Positions 6,272-13,571 of a stretch of DNA of 41,134 nt are shown piece after piece. Location: the IMG/VR virus record IMGVR_UViG_3300046515_000101, positions 1 through 41,134 of that record, one strand, 5' to 3'. The stretch is from a virus. How positions within the stretch are numbered: the first letter of the stretch is position 1; every line of letters starts with the position of its first letter. The position numbers were made by a program, and so were the translations under genes. The notes below the pieces were generated by a model, which was not told where the DNA came from, ran no database searches, and saw only the letters and a program-made list of their open reading frames with translations.

Positions 6272-6466
6272 ATGTACGCCGAACACACGCACCTGCGTAA
6301 CAAGGTCATCAAGGTTCGCCTCAACGAAGACGAGCGCGACCTTGTCGATGCGCTGGCCAGGATCAACAAGACCCAGCCCGCCGTACTCCTTCGTGACCTC
6401 GTGCTGGAGCGCCTTGAGCGTCTCGAAGCGCAGGAGAAGCGTAACGGTCGTTCCATCGCTGCATGA
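6272..6466 (+). CDS. Ribbon-helix-helix-like small DNA-binding protein (64 aa)
   Basis: The pattern 'KVIKVRLNEDERDLVDALARINKTQPAVLLRDLVLE' has the strand-helix-helix spacing of Arc/MetJ-type proteins: a short basic strand, then two amphipathic helices. The ATG at 6272 has AAGGA 8 nt upstream. It is probably an early transcription regulator. The family call rests on pattern only. Confidence 0.65.
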   Translation: MYAEHTHLRNKVIKVRLNEDERDLVDALARINKTQPAVLLRDLVLERLERLEAQEKRNGRSIAA

Positions 6467-6496
6467 AGTACCCACTCAAGGCCCTCGGGAGGCCCT

Positions 6497-6694
6497 GTGC
6501 ACCATGAGCACGCCATCGATTTGACGCCTGCCCAGAACGCTCGGGTTAAGGCGTACGCCATCCAACACGGCCTGACCCTTGAGGAAGCCGTGTCCCGACT
6601 CGCACGCGAACAGATCACAGAACACTTCGTTGTACGCAAACACCGCGCCAACGTGGTCCCGCTGAGGGGCCTCAATCGGGGGACGCATGAATAG
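6497..6694 (+). CDS. Small probable DNA-binding protein (65 aa, GTG start)
   Basis: The GTG at 6497 is preceded by GGGAGG, a strong ribosome site; the ATG at 6504 is out of frame. Two helices ('PAQNARVKAYAIQHG' and 'LEEAVSRLAREQI') suggest a ribbon-helix-helix or other small helical DNA-binding fold. It overlaps the next gene by 8 nt. The function is unproven. Confidence 0.6.
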   Translation: MHHEHAIDLTPAQNARVKAYAIQHGLTLEEAVSRLAREQITEHFVVRKHRANVVPLRGLNRGTHE

Positions 6695-7022
6695 CCTGAT
6701 CCGCCAAGAATCCTTCTGGGACCGACCGCAGCGAGCCGTGGAAACCCCGGCTGCGCGCGCGACTGATCCGGAAACATCGCATATCTCGGCAGACGTACAC
6801 ACCGCCAGCGGGAAGCGTGCCGAACAACAGGCGCGAACCGTCGCTGCCGTCCGCGCGTTCCCTGGCTGCACGATGCAGGAGCTTGCCGAGAAGACGGGCA
6901 TCGATCGCTACGTCCTCGGTCGTCGCATTAGCGAGTGCGAGACCGCCGGTCTGGTCAAGAGGGCCCTCAAACGCGCCTGCCGAGTGACCGGCCGGGCTGC
7001 TGAGCCATGGTGGCCGGTCTAG
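6687..7022 (+). CDS. Winged-helix-like phage protein (111 aa)
   Basis: A variable N-terminus with 'ATDPETSHISA' leads into a helical DNA-binding-like domain at about residues 45-100 ('VRAFPGCTMQELAEKTGIDRYVLGRRISECETAGLVKR'), which has the winged-helix order helix, helix, recognition helix, wing. Such proteins precede replication genes in many lambdoid phages. The stop shares a base with the next start. Confidence 0.7.
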   Translation: MNSLIRQESFWDRPQRAVETPAARATDPETSHISADVHTASGKRAEQQARTVAAVRAFPGCTMQELAEKTGIDRYVLGRRISECETAGLVKRALKRACRVTGRAAEPWWPV

Positions 7023-7828
7023 TGAGCACAACTGTCATGGCCGCATGCTGGCCCCTCAAGATGCAGCCTACGGCAAAGTCCGTGCTGATCTCATTGGCAG
7101 ATAACGCCAATGACCAGGGCTACTGCTGGCCGTCTATCGCAACCATCTGCGTTCGTACGTGCTTCAGCAAGCGCGCTGTCATCGACGCCATCGCTTGGCT
7201 GGAAACCAACGGTGCGCTGGTAGCCGACCGCTCAAACGGTCGTCATACAACCTACGTCGTCACCCCTTCGAAGTACGCAGAACCGGTGCAGGAGACGCAC
7301 CAGTGCGAGAAAAGCACCGGTGCATTTGCTGCATCAGAACCGGTGCAGGAGACGCACCAACCGGTGCACCTGCCGCACCAACCGGTGCAGGAGACGCACA
7401 CTAACCGTCAAGAACCGTCATTAACCGTCAAGGAAAGCAACCGTCACAACGCGGACGCGAGTGACGCGACAGATCGGTTCGATGAGTTCTGGTCTGCGTA
7501 CCCACGGAAGGAGGGTCGCAAGGATGCCGCCAAAGCCTGGATGAAATTGAAGCCCACCGCTGACCTGCTTGAAAAGATTCTCGCTGCTTTGGCGTGGCAA
7601 TCGAAGACGCAGAAGTGGCTTGAGAAAGGTGGCCAATTCATCCCCTACGGGTCGACCTACCTCAACGGCGAGCGATGGAACGATCAGGCTCAGGCATCCA
7701 CTGACCTAGCCGTAGTGGGCGGCAATTTTGGCGCTCGCGGCAAGCAACAGCAGCTAGAAGACAGCAACAAGCGCGTTGCTAACGAATGGCTAAACGAGCG
7801 ATTCGCCGCCTCTAACCGTCCACTCTGA
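7022..7828 (+). CDS. Replication initiation protein, O-like, with internal iterons
   Basis: This 268-aa protein, read from the GTG at 7022 (TAGTG overlap), has an N-terminal winged-helix domain at about 10-90 ('AKSVLISLADNANDQGYCWPSIATI', then 'SKRAVIDAIAWLETNGAL'). A repetitive linker with three 'PVQETH' units follows, and then a C-terminal domain with 'FDEFWSAYPRKEGRKDAAKAW'. It matches the phage helix-turn-helix replication proteins that bind the origin inside their own gene, as lambda O does. The repetitive linker is encoded by the iterons. An ATG at 7037 is an alternative start. Confidence 0.82.
   Translation: MSTTVMAACWPLKMQPTAKSVLISLADNANDQGYCWPSIATICVRTCFSKRAVIDAIAWLETNGALVADRSNGRHTTYVVTPSKYAEPVQETHQCEKSTGAFAASEPVQETHQPVHLPHQPVQETHTNRQEPSLTVKESNRHNADASDATDRFDEFWSAYPRKEGRKDAAKAWMKLKPTADLLEKILAALAWQSKTQKWLEKGGQFIPYGSTYLNGERWNDQAQASTDLAVVGGNFGARGKQQQLEDSNKRVANEWLNERFAASNRPL
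7280..7446. repeat. Iteron array, probable replication origin
   Basis: ACCGGTGCA occurs five times, at 7282, 7316, 7339, 7360 and 7381 (steps of 34, 23, 21 and 21 bp); three of these extend to a unit of about 21-23 bp. AACCGTCA then occurs at 7403, 7413, 7423 and 7439, the first three exactly 10 bp apart. Two repeat families side by side within the replication gene fit an initiator-binding site like lambda ori. Confidence 0.7.
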
Positions 7829-7841
7829 CCCGGACAAGGCC

Positions 7842-8516
7842 ATGCACGATCACGAAAGCACACAGTTTTCCGACCTCCTTACCGACGCAATGGCGTACTA
7901 CGGAAAGGAAGCGTCGAAGTTCATGCTTAGCATCTTCTGGGATTCCCTGAAGCGGTTCGAATACGACGACGTATCCCGCGCGTTCACGCTGCACGCCCAG
8001 AACCCGGACAACGGTCAGTGGGCCCCGAAGGTCGCCGACATCGTGAAGATGATCGAGGGATCGACGCAGACGCAGGGCATGCAGGCATGGGCGAAGGTTA
8101 ATGCCGCCATCGGCTCCGTTGGCAAGATGCGCTCGGTGGTCTTCGATGACCCGCTCATCCATGCCGTCATTGCCGAAATGGGCGGCTGGTACGCGCTTTG
8201 CTCGAGCATGGCCGAAGAAATGCCGTTCAAGTCGCGCGAGTTCGAGAAGCGCTACCAGGGCTACCGCGTCCGCCGCGAAGTCCCGGCCTTCTCCCCGTAC
8301 CTGATCGGTGGTCACGAGGCGGACAACCGCATCAATGGCTACCCGAACCGCACAAAGCCTGTCCTTATCGGCGACCCCGACACGGCGCAGCGCGTGCTTG
8401 AGCGCGGGGTTGAGCAGCCATCCATCCGCATCACTGACGGCAAGGAAGCGGCCGTGTCGGTGGCTAAGCGACTCACTGCCATGTACGGCGACGACAACGG
8501 CCCGGAGGCCGCATGA
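7842..8516 (+). CDS. DUF6475-type protein of the replication module
   Basis: This 224-aa protein has 'FSDLLTDAMAYYGKEASKFMLSIFWDSL' at its start and 'WAPKVADIVKMIEG' and 'VVFDDPLIHAVIAEMGGW' in the middle, as I recall for the DUF6475 family. Members sit just after O-like proteins, where lambda has P, so a helicase-loading role is possible but not shown. The ribosome site AAGG precedes the ATG. Confidence 0.75.
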   Translation: MHDHESTQFSDLLTDAMAYYGKEASKFMLSIFWDSLKRFEYDDVSRAFTLHAQNPDNGQWAPKVADIVKMIEGSTQTQGMQAWAKVNAAIGSVGKMRSVVFDDPLIHAVIAEMGGWYALCSSMAEEMPFKSREFEKRYQGYRVRREVPAFSPYLIGGHEADNRINGYPNRTKPVLIGDPDTAQRVLERGVEQPSIRITDGKEAAVSVAKRLTAMYGDDNGPEAA

Positions 8517-8719
8517 ACACGACCATGAAAGCGATTCTTGGTGTTCTTTCCGTTGGTCCCAACACGGTGCCTTTCCTGGTGAAGGCCACCAGCCGTAGCG
8601 ACAACTACGTGCGCCTCTGCCTTGAGCAGATGGAGGGTATGGGAAGGGTCCGGCGTGGGTCGATTACCCGAACTCAGCGCATGGGTCGCCGCCCGTCCAT
8701 GTGGGAGCGTATCGCATGA
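8513..8719 (+). CDS. Small winged-helix-like protein (68 aa)
   Basis: The start overlaps the preceding stop (ATGA). The sequence reads as a minimal winged helix: 'VPFLVKATSRSDNYVRLCLEQMEGMGRVRRG', with a basic tail. It is probably a DNA-binding accessory factor. Confidence 0.65.
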   Translation: MNTTMKAILGVLSVGPNTVPFLVKATSRSDNYVRLCLEQMEGMGRVRRGSITRTQRMGRRPSMWERIA

Positions 8720-9096
8720 CCGCCGTCCACGACCAAGTCGTCCAGCAGTACCGCTCCGGCAAGGCTGTCGATGCGATCGCCGCATCGGTCGGATACACGA
8801 CCCGGGCGATTCGCCGGATCCTGCAGAAGAAAGACACGCCGGTTCCGCGGTTCCCTGGCCGTTGCGCCTCGATCATTCGAAAGCCCGTCGCTTCGTTCCA
8901 GTCGCGACCCGATGGCGAGTACGCCCAGTGCAAGCGCTGCGATCGCCTCGGCTACGGGATCGACTCATGGCATCCGGCCACCACCGAATTCTGGAACGTC
9001 GAGTACGGCCGGATTCGCTACGACCGCTGTCGCGCCTGCATCAGCGAAATGAAGGTCAACGCTCACGGCGTGGTGCCGGGGAGGGTGGAGGCTTGA
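8716..9096 (+). CDS. Helix-turn-helix plus zinc-finger-like protein (126 aa)
   Basis: The start at 8716 (ATGA overlap) is preferred over the frame from 8701. The N-terminus resembles a resolvase or transposase helix-turn-helix ('VVQQYRSGKAVDAIAASVGYTTRAIRRIL'). Two Cys pairs, 'CKRC' and 'CRAC', about 35 residues apart could bind zinc. Its stop is embedded in the TTG start of the methylase. The role is unknown. Confidence 0.68.
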   Translation: MTAVHDQVVQQYRSGKAVDAIAASVGYTTRAIRRILQKKDTPVPRFPGRCASIIRKPVASFQSRPDGEYAQCKRCDRLGYGIDSWHPATTEFWNVEYGRIRYDRCRACISEMKVNAHGVVPGRVEA

Positions 9097-9929
9097 CTCC
9101 TAATCGACCCATCGTCAGGTATCACGGCGGCAAGTGGAAGCTTGCGCCTTGGATCATCAGCCACCTACCGCCGCACCGGACATACGTCGAGCCCTTCGGT
9201 GGTGGCGGGTCCGTTCTTCTGCGGAAGCCGCGAAGCTATGCCGAAATCTACAATGACCTCGACGGCGAGATAGTCAACGTCTTCCGGATGATGCGTGACC
9301 ATGGGCCTGAACTCCGCGAGGCCATTCGGCTAACGCCATTCAGCCGGGCCGAATTCGCCGGCGCGTACCTTCCGTCCGACGAGCCTGTAGAACAGGCGCG
9401 GAGAACCATACTACGCAGTTTCCAGGGCTTCGGATCGGCTGCTGCATGCGGTGAACTATCCGGGTTTCGGGCCAACAGAAATCGCTCCGGGACGACCCCC
9501 GCGCATGACTGGGCCAACTATGCCGACGCTACCGAGATGCTCGTAGACCGGTTACGTGGGGTCGTGATCGAACAGCGCGATGCCATGGCGGTGATGCTCC
9601 ATCAAGACAGTGCCGAGACGCTTCACTACGTCGACCCACCCTATGTCCACTCGACTCGCTCAGTGAAGGTCAACCATGACCTTTCCCGGAAGTCGTACAA
9701 GCACGAGCTGACCGACGATATGCACGAAGCGCTGGCCAGCGGCTTGCATGGGCTTCGCGGGATGGTCGTTCTGTCAGGTTATCCGTCAGACCTCTACGAG
9801 CGCCTCTACCACGGGTGGCACCGTATCGACAGAGCAGCTCACGCTGACGGTGCGCGTGATCGTGTCGAAAGCCTATGGCTAAACGACGCCGCCTACGATG
9901 GACAGAGCCAAGGGAGGCTTATCGCATGA
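9093..9929 (+). CDS. DNA adenine methylase (Dam/D12 class)
   Basis: This 278-aa protein is read from a TTG at 9093 that overlaps the previous stop (TTGA) and has GGAGG just upstream. It shows the N-terminal 'YHGGKWKLAPWI', motif I 'VEPFGGGGSVLL' for S-adenosylmethionine binding, and motif IV 'DPPY' for catalysis at adenine N6. It acts on phage DNA, probably to resist host restriction or time replication. No partner nuclease lies nearby, so it is an orphan enzyme. Its target site cannot be read from the sequence. Confidence 0.9.
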   Translation: MTPNRPIVRYHGGKWKLAPWIISHLPPHRTYVEPFGGGGSVLLRKPRSYAEIYNDLDGEIVNVFRMMRDHGPELREAIRLTPFSRAEFAGAYLPSDEPVEQARRTILRSFQGFGSAAACGELSGFRANRNRSGTTPAHDWANYADATEMLVDRLRGVVIEQRDAMAVMLHQDSAETLHYVDPPYVHSTRSVKVNHDLSRKSYKHELTDDMHEALASGLHGLRGMVVLSGYPSDLYERLYHGWHRIDRAAHADGARDRVESLWLNDAAYDGQSQGRLIA

Positions 9930-10054
9930 CTCTCTCCACCCTCCTAACCCGATTCGTCATCTGCCTTCGCCACGGCCACGAATGGCGTAAGGCGCACCGC
10001 CGTGACGGGCCTTCCTACGAACGCTGCATGGGCTGCGATGAGGTGCGGGGATGA
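9926..10054 (+). CDS. Small Cys/His-containing protein (42 aa)
   Basis: The gene has ATGA overlaps at both ends. It contains C-x3-H-x-H and a distal C-x2-C ('CLRHGHEW', 'CMGC'), a possible zinc site. No family is recognised. Confidence 0.5.
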   Translation: MTLSTLLTRFVICLRHGHEWRKAHRRDGPSYERCMGCDEVRG

Positions 10055-10215
10055 AGGCAGTCGACGTAATCGTCATCTTCACCTTTGTGGCCTACATGGC
10101 TGCATGGTGGTTCATGGATCGTCAGGCGACAAAGCGTCGCTCTGAGTGGGAAGCCAGGTTCGTTGGGTGGATTCATGGGCGCAACAAGCACCCGAACGAG
10201 GGAAACGATTCATGA
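10051..10215 (+). CDS. Single-helix membrane protein (54 aa)
   Basis: Overlaps of 4 nt occur at both ends. The N-terminus is one hydrophobic helix at about residues 4-22 ('VDVIVIFTFVAYMAAWWFM'), followed by a basic cytosolic tail. The function is unknown. Confidence 0.5.
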   Translation: MKAVDVIVIFTFVAYMAAWWFMDRQATKRRSEWEARFVGWIHGRNKHPNEGNDS

Positions 10216-10640
10216 CCGCCCAGACCGTCATCCTCCAACTCGACAACGCCCGCGACCGCATGGCCTTCGCCTGGAAGAAGGCGTGCGAGATTCTGGAGAT
10301 CGGCAAGCCGGTCAAGGTGACGCTCGACGAGTACAAGTCGAAGCGATCGCTGGAGCAGAACGCGAAGCTCTGGGCTTGCCTGACCGATATCGCCCGACAG
10401 GTTCAGTGGCCGGTAGACGGGAAGCTCCAGTACCTCACGCCGGACGACTGGAAGGACATCCTCACGGCTGGCCTGCACAAGTCGCAGCGCGTCGCTCAGG
10501 GCGTCGATGGAGGCTTCGTGATGCTTGGCCAGAGGACCTCGAAAATGAAGGTCGGGGAAATGGTCGAACTGATCGAGTTCGTGAACTGGTTCGGCGCCGA
10601 GAAGGGCGTTCGCTGGTCGGAAGAAGGGAGGGCCTCATGA
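10212..10640 (+). CDS. ninB: NinB-like recombination protein
   Basis: The start at 10212 (ATGA overlap) gives 142 aa, close to lambda NinB. The family features are visible: 'VKVTLDEYKSKRSLEQNAKLWACLTDIARQVQW', then 'TPDDWKDILTAGL', then 'TSKMKVGEMVELIEFVNWFGAEKGVRW'. NinB (Orf) binds single-stranded DNA and can replace RecFOR in loading recombinase. It lies, as in lambda, in the nin region downstream of the replication genes. Confidence 0.9.
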   Translation: MTAQTVILQLDNARDRMAFAWKKACEILEIGKPVKVTLDEYKSKRSLEQNAKLWACLTDIARQVQWPVDGKLQYLTPDDWKDILTAGLHKSQRVAQGVDGGFVMLGQRTSKMKVGEMVELIEFVNWFGAEKGVRWSEEGRAS

Positions 10641-10726
10641 GGGCCTTCCTAGCCATCGTCGCAATGCTTACCGGGCACTCAACGCTCGCCTTCTTCCTTC
10701 TTCTCTGGAAGGTGATGGACTCATGA
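10637..10726 (+). CDS. Membrane micropeptide (29 aa)
   Basis: ATGA overlaps occur at both ends. The peptide is nearly all one hydrophobic helix ('AFLAIVAMLTG', 'LAFFLLLW'). Evidence is positional only. Confidence 0.4.
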   Translation: MRAFLAIVAMLTGHSTLAFFLLLWKVMDS

Positions 10727-10986
10727 CCACCAACGCCGAACGCAAGCACATGGGCCGCGTCGCGCAACTCTCCTGCGGGCTCTGTGGCGCCCATGGCGTC
10801 GAAGTCCATCACATCCGTATGGGGCAGGGCGCAGGGCAGCGAGCCGGACACTTCCTGACGGTGCCGCTGTGCCCCTCATGCCACCGCGGACCGCAGGGGG
10901 TGCATGGGGACAAGACCATGTTGAAGATTCTTAAGTGGACGGAACTGGACTTGCTGGCTGACACGCTGGCGAGGCTGGCCGCATGA
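10723..10986 (+). CDS. Ref-like HNH recombination nuclease (87 aa)
   Basis: The protein has C-x2-C ('CGLCG'), then 'VEVHHIRMG', then 'TVPLCPSCHRGPQGVHG', which is the zinc and His-metal arrangement of the Ref family, known from phage P1 as a RecA-dependent nuclease. It is shorter than P1 Ref, as is usual for the lambdoid forms. It sits next to NinB in the nin-type cluster. Confidence 0.8.
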   Translation: MTTNAERKHMGRVAQLSCGLCGAHGVEVHHIRMGQGAGQRAGHFLTVPLCPSCHRGPQGVHGDKTMLKILKWTELDLLADTLARLAA

Positions 10987-11363
10987 CAGACGGCAACCCG
11001 ATGGCCCTTCTCATTCTCAACCAAGTCAATTCGGCTCTCGCGAGCCATAACCGAGGAACCACCATGAACCACCTCTACACAGCTTCCGAGTCCATTGGCC
11101 AGGACCGCCCGGCCACGCCCACCGAGTCAGCTCTATCGCAGCTTGAGAACTCAGCGGTCAAGCTACTCGACCTTCTCGATAGTCACGAAGGCCTCATCAA
11201 CATGTGCCTGCGTGGCTCGATGCCGCCAGCCCCATCGGGGAGCGGAGCTTGCGCCAAAGCTGTGCCTGACAGCAGTCTTCTGGACCGACTCGGAAATATT
11301 CAGGCGCGAATCAACGTTGCCCATGCGCGTATCGAAGACCTGTCGGCCCGAGTGACGTTGTAA
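10983..11363 (+). CDS. Hypothetical protein (126 aa; start uncertain)
   Basis: The ATG at 10983 overlaps the previous stop, but an ATG at 11064 has a better ribosome site (GAGGAACC) and the first 27 residues look poorly structured. The C-terminal part is helical ('LLDLLDSHEGLINMCL' and 'RLGNIQARINVAHARIEDL'). It is not recognised. Confidence 0.55.
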   Translation: MTDGNPMALLILNQVNSALASHNRGTTMNHLYTASESIGQDRPATPTESALSQLENSAVKLLDLLDSHEGLINMCLRGSMPPAPSGSGACAKAVPDSSLLDRLGNIQARINVAHARIEDLSARVTL

Positions 11364-11366
11364 GCC

Positions 11367-11708
11367 ATGGTCGTCGTCGAGCTTCCGATAAAGACAGTCG
11401 CCGGCTTGAATGCCCGCGAGCACTTCCGCGTTCGGGCCAAGCGGGTGCGCAACGAACGGGGCGTGGCTCACCTTTCGGTGAAGCACAAGCATGGCCGGCC
11501 GGACCTTCCGGTGGTCGTGACCATGGTGCGGCTTTCCGCCGGAAAGCTCGACGACGACAACCTGCAGGGCGCCTTCAAGGCAATCCGGGATGGCATCGCC
11601 GACGCCTACGGCATTGCCGACAACGATCCCCGCATCACCTGGCGCTACGACCAGGAGCGGTGCGCGCGCGGGAAGTTCGGGGTTCGGATCGAAGTGGTGG
11701 CCGCATGA
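11367..11708 (+). CDS. RusA-like Holliday-junction endonuclease (113 aa)
   Basis: The core 'GKLDDDNLQGAFKAIRDGIADAYGIADNDPRITWRYDQE' carries the spaced acidic residues of the RusA fold (D-D-x-N, then K-x2-R-D, then D-N-D) used for metal-dependent cleavage of four-way junctions. The length is typical. In phages these enzymes tidy replication and recombination branches before packaging. Divergence leaves some doubt. Confidence 0.75.
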   Translation: MVVVELPIKTVAGLNAREHFRVRAKRVRNERGVAHLSVKHKHGRPDLPVVVTMVRLSAGKLDDDNLQGAFKAIRDGIADAYGIADNDPRITWRYDQERCARGKFGVRIEVVAA

Positions 11709-11836
11709 TCCGCTTCGGCTTACTCATTGCTGGCGTATTCTGCTTCTTCTTGGGCACTGACGATGTCGACAAGATCACGGCGTCCGTCTACATCGTCGGC
11801 TTCTGGGTCGTCACCGCACTGCGGAGGCCGACGTGA
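11705..11836 (+). CDS. Two-helix membrane micropeptide (43 aa)
   Basis: The ATG at 11705 overlaps the previous stop, and the stop overlaps the next GTG. Hydrophobic stretches at about 3-17 ('FGLLIAGVFCFFLG') and 27-38 ('SVYIVGFWVVTA') flank a charged turn. The function is unknown. Confidence 0.5.
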   Translation: MIRFGLLIAGVFCFFLGTDDVDKITASVYIVGFWVVTALRRPT

Positions 11837-12126
11837 AGCGGACTCAAGTCATGCCCCTTGTCATGGCCGACATCGAAGCCCGGGTAGCCAAAGGAACGAA
11901 GGAATACGGCGAGCCACTGACCAGTCACAACGGGCGGGACGCCCTGTGGGACGCGTACGAGGAAGCGCTCGACCTTGCCATGTACCTGCGACAGGCGATT
12001 GAAGAACGGGACATCGGTGAAGCTCCGCCAGAACGAGTGGTGAGCAGGTATGACCGAGCCACTTGGTTTCTGATCTTTGGCCTATCGATGCTAGCGGAAG
12101 CTATTTTCTGGAACGGGTGGTTATGA
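11833..12126 (+). CDS. Phage protein with NGRDALWDAYEEALDLA motif (97 aa)
   Basis: The GTG at 11833 overlaps the previous stop (GTGA). The first 65 residues hold a conserved phage module ('KEYGEPLTSHNGRDALWDAYEEALDLAMYLRQAIEER') whose acidic helices recall MazG-like nucleotide pyrophosphohydrolases, though it is too short to be sure. The C-terminus adds a hydrophobic helix ('WFLIFGLSMLAEAIF'). Confidence 0.65.
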   Translation: MKRTQVMPLVMADIEARVAKGTKEYGEPLTSHNGRDALWDAYEEALDLAMYLRQAIEERDIGEAPPERVVSRYDRATWFLIFGLSMLAEAIFWNGWL

Positions 12127-12348
12127 ATGACCGTCTACAAGCACCTGGGCCGTGCCCTGGAAATCCAGATCAAGGAGAGCGACTGGCGGAAGTGGCTACC
12201 CCTGATCGAAGCACTGACGCCGGAGGAAAAGGCCGAGGTGAAGCCGTACCTCCGAATGCAGGCACGAATCGCGCAGGGGCGCGAACAGGCTACGAGCACG
12301 TCAGCGCTGAGCAGCTCGCCAGTCTCGAAGAACAGGCGGTCACGCTGA
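12127..12348 (+). CDS. Hypothetical protein (73 aa), possible frameshift
   Basis: The first 53 residues look protein-like ('WRKWLPLIEALTPEEKAEVKPYLRMQARIAQ'), but the last 20 turn into a Ser/Thr-rich stretch with low resemblance to coding sequence. From about 12280 the -1 frame instead reads as a regular helical protein ('YEHVSAEQLASLEEQAVTLM'). Either the gene has a -1 frameshift or two small genes overlap. The ATG at 12123, which overlaps the previous stop, opens that other frame but gives a Pro/Gly-rich start. Confidence 0.5.
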   Translation: MTVYKHLGRALEIQIKESDWRKWLPLIEALTPEEKAEVKPYLRMQARIAQGREQATSTSALSSSPVSKNRRSR

Positions 12349-12416
12349 TGCGCAAGGTCCAGGGCGAGCGAATGAAGATCAACCGCGAGATCCGCAGGAG
12401 AGCACGTCATGTCTGA
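12348..12416 (+). CDS. Possible 22-aa gene or frameshifted C-terminus
   Basis: An ATG at 12348 shares its A with the preceding TGA and opens 22 basic helical codons ('RKVQGERMKINREIRRRA'). The frame is already protein-like upstream of this ATG without any start codon back to 12123, which favours its being the true C-terminus of the 12127 gene after a -1 shift. Confidence 0.35.
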   Translation: MRKVQGERMKINREIRRRARHV

Positions 12417-12597
12417 GTGCTGGAAGCGTTCCTACGTCAGCGCCACCGCGGCATGGGCTGCTGTCGGTCGCCTCAAGGCGCGTCGCCGACGAGGCCAAAG
12501 TCTGAAGGTTGAGCAGCGCGCCTATCGATGCCCGGCTTGCGGGAAATTCCACCTTACGAGCCAAGACCAGGAGAAGCGCCATGACCGACAGCACTGA
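12409..12597 (+). CDS. Small zinc-ribbon-like basic protein (62 aa)
   Basis: The protein is basic, with 'YRCPACGKFHLTS' (C-x2-C plus a nearby His) near the C-terminus and an Arg-rich middle. It overlaps its neighbours by 8 and 17 nt. Similar small zinc-ribbon proteins are common in phage early regions; the role is unknown. Confidence 0.6.
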   Translation: MSECWKRSYVSATAAWAAVGRLKARRRRGQSLKVEQRAYRCPACGKFHLTSQDQEKRHDRQH

Positions 12598-13021
12598 ACG
12601 TGACGTTTCTTCGTACATCGGGGCAGCAATAAGCCTTGAACATAAGCCACTGCGCGTTATACGTCCCCATGTGCGCCCGAATCGCACCGTGCATCGTCAG
12701 TTCGAGCGCGGGATGCGGCCCATCGGGCAATTCAACCATGAAGGCGATATGGAAACCCTGGCGAAGTCCATCCTGCGGCGCATGCGTAAGAACCGGCACA
12801 CCACTGGCGCCGGCAGCTACGTGCTGGGTGACGAGGAAGGCCAGGTCTACGTGGTCGCCGAGTGCGGCATTACGGGCATGGGCTTCGTCAACCGCCATGA
12901 GTCTTGGCACGTCGGTCGGTACTGCGCTGGCCTGCGCGGCGCGCTGCCGATGTTCGAGCAGCTGATCGGCGACCTTCAGGAGCACTTCAAGAACCTCACT
13001 CATTCAGGAGTAGCGGCATGA
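12581..13021 (+). CDS. Hypothetical protein (146 aa)
   Basis: The start at 12581 has AGGAG 7 nt upstream, better than the longer frame from 12509. The N-terminus is basic ('LRVIRPHVRPNRTVHRQF'), followed by a mixed domain with 'DMETLAKSILRRMRKNRH' and 'FVNRHESWHVGRYCAG'. It is not recognised. Confidence 0.6.
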   Translation: MTDSTERDVSSYIGAAISLEHKPLRVIRPHVRPNRTVHRQFERGMRPIGQFNHEGDMETLAKSILRRMRKNRHTTGAGSYVLGDEEGQVYVVAECGITGMGFVNRHESWHVGRYCAGLRGALPMFEQLIGDLQEHFKNLTHSGVAA

Positions 13022-13284
13022 GCGACCAAGCACCCAAGGTCTACCCGAAGCTCGGCTTCGATGTGGCGGCTCCGGGCCTGTACGCATTCTCCGTTCCCGC
13101 GGTGGCCAAGGAAGTCCTCATCCAGCTCAGTGGTCCGGATGGGCAGTGGATGGCGACTATGGTCCCGGACACCGCTTTCAGCATCTCTGCCATGGGTGAC
13201 TCGCCGAAGAAGGCGTTCCTTCAGATGCAAGAAGGTTACTTCGACTGGCTGCTTCAGAACTCGGGGCGCAGGCCGTTCGCATGA
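13018..13284 (+). CDS. Hypothetical protein (88 aa)
   Basis: Chained by 4-nt overlaps on both sides. It is beta-rich at the start ('YAFSVPAVAKEVLIQLSGPDGQW') with a C-terminal helix. It is not recognised. Confidence 0.6.
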   Translation: MSDQAPKVYPKLGFDVAAPGLYAFSVPAVAKEVLIQLSGPDGQWMATMVPDTAFSISAMGDSPKKAFLQMQEGYFDWLLQNSGRRPFA

Positions 13285-13571
13285 AGATCATCGCGCACAA
13301 AGAGCCGTGGTCGAGCCGGGTAGGCCTGGTGATGTTGTCCGAAGATGGCAAGGCTGCGGCGATCAACGTGACTTTCAAGTCGATAGAGAATGGCGAGTAC
13401 GTCGGTCCGGCGGACTATCTGAGCCAGAACGATGCCCAGGCCCTCATGGATTCCCTGTGGTCCGCTGGCCTGCGTCCTTCCGAGGGTAGCGGCAGTGCCA
13501 GCGCTCTCGCCGCCACACAGCGCCATCTAGACGACATGCGGTCCCTTGTCTTCAAGGAGAGGTCCGCATGA
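13281..13571 (+). CDS. Hypothetical protein (96 aa)
   Basis: The gene has ATGA overlaps at both ends. The C-terminal half, 'SQNDAQALMDSLWSAGLRPSEG', followed by 'ATQRHLDDMRSLVF', resembles small phage proteins that end by addressing a late or early regulator. No function is assigned. Confidence 0.6.
   Translation: MKIIAHKEPWSSRVGLVMLSEDGKAAAINVTFKSIENGEYVGPADYLSQNDAQALMDSLWSAGLRPSEGSGSASALAATQRHLDDMRSLVFKERSA

Noticed and set aside
7280-7446. CRISPR array
   Set aside because: Repeats are short and lie within a coding frame with no uniform spacers; they fit iterons.
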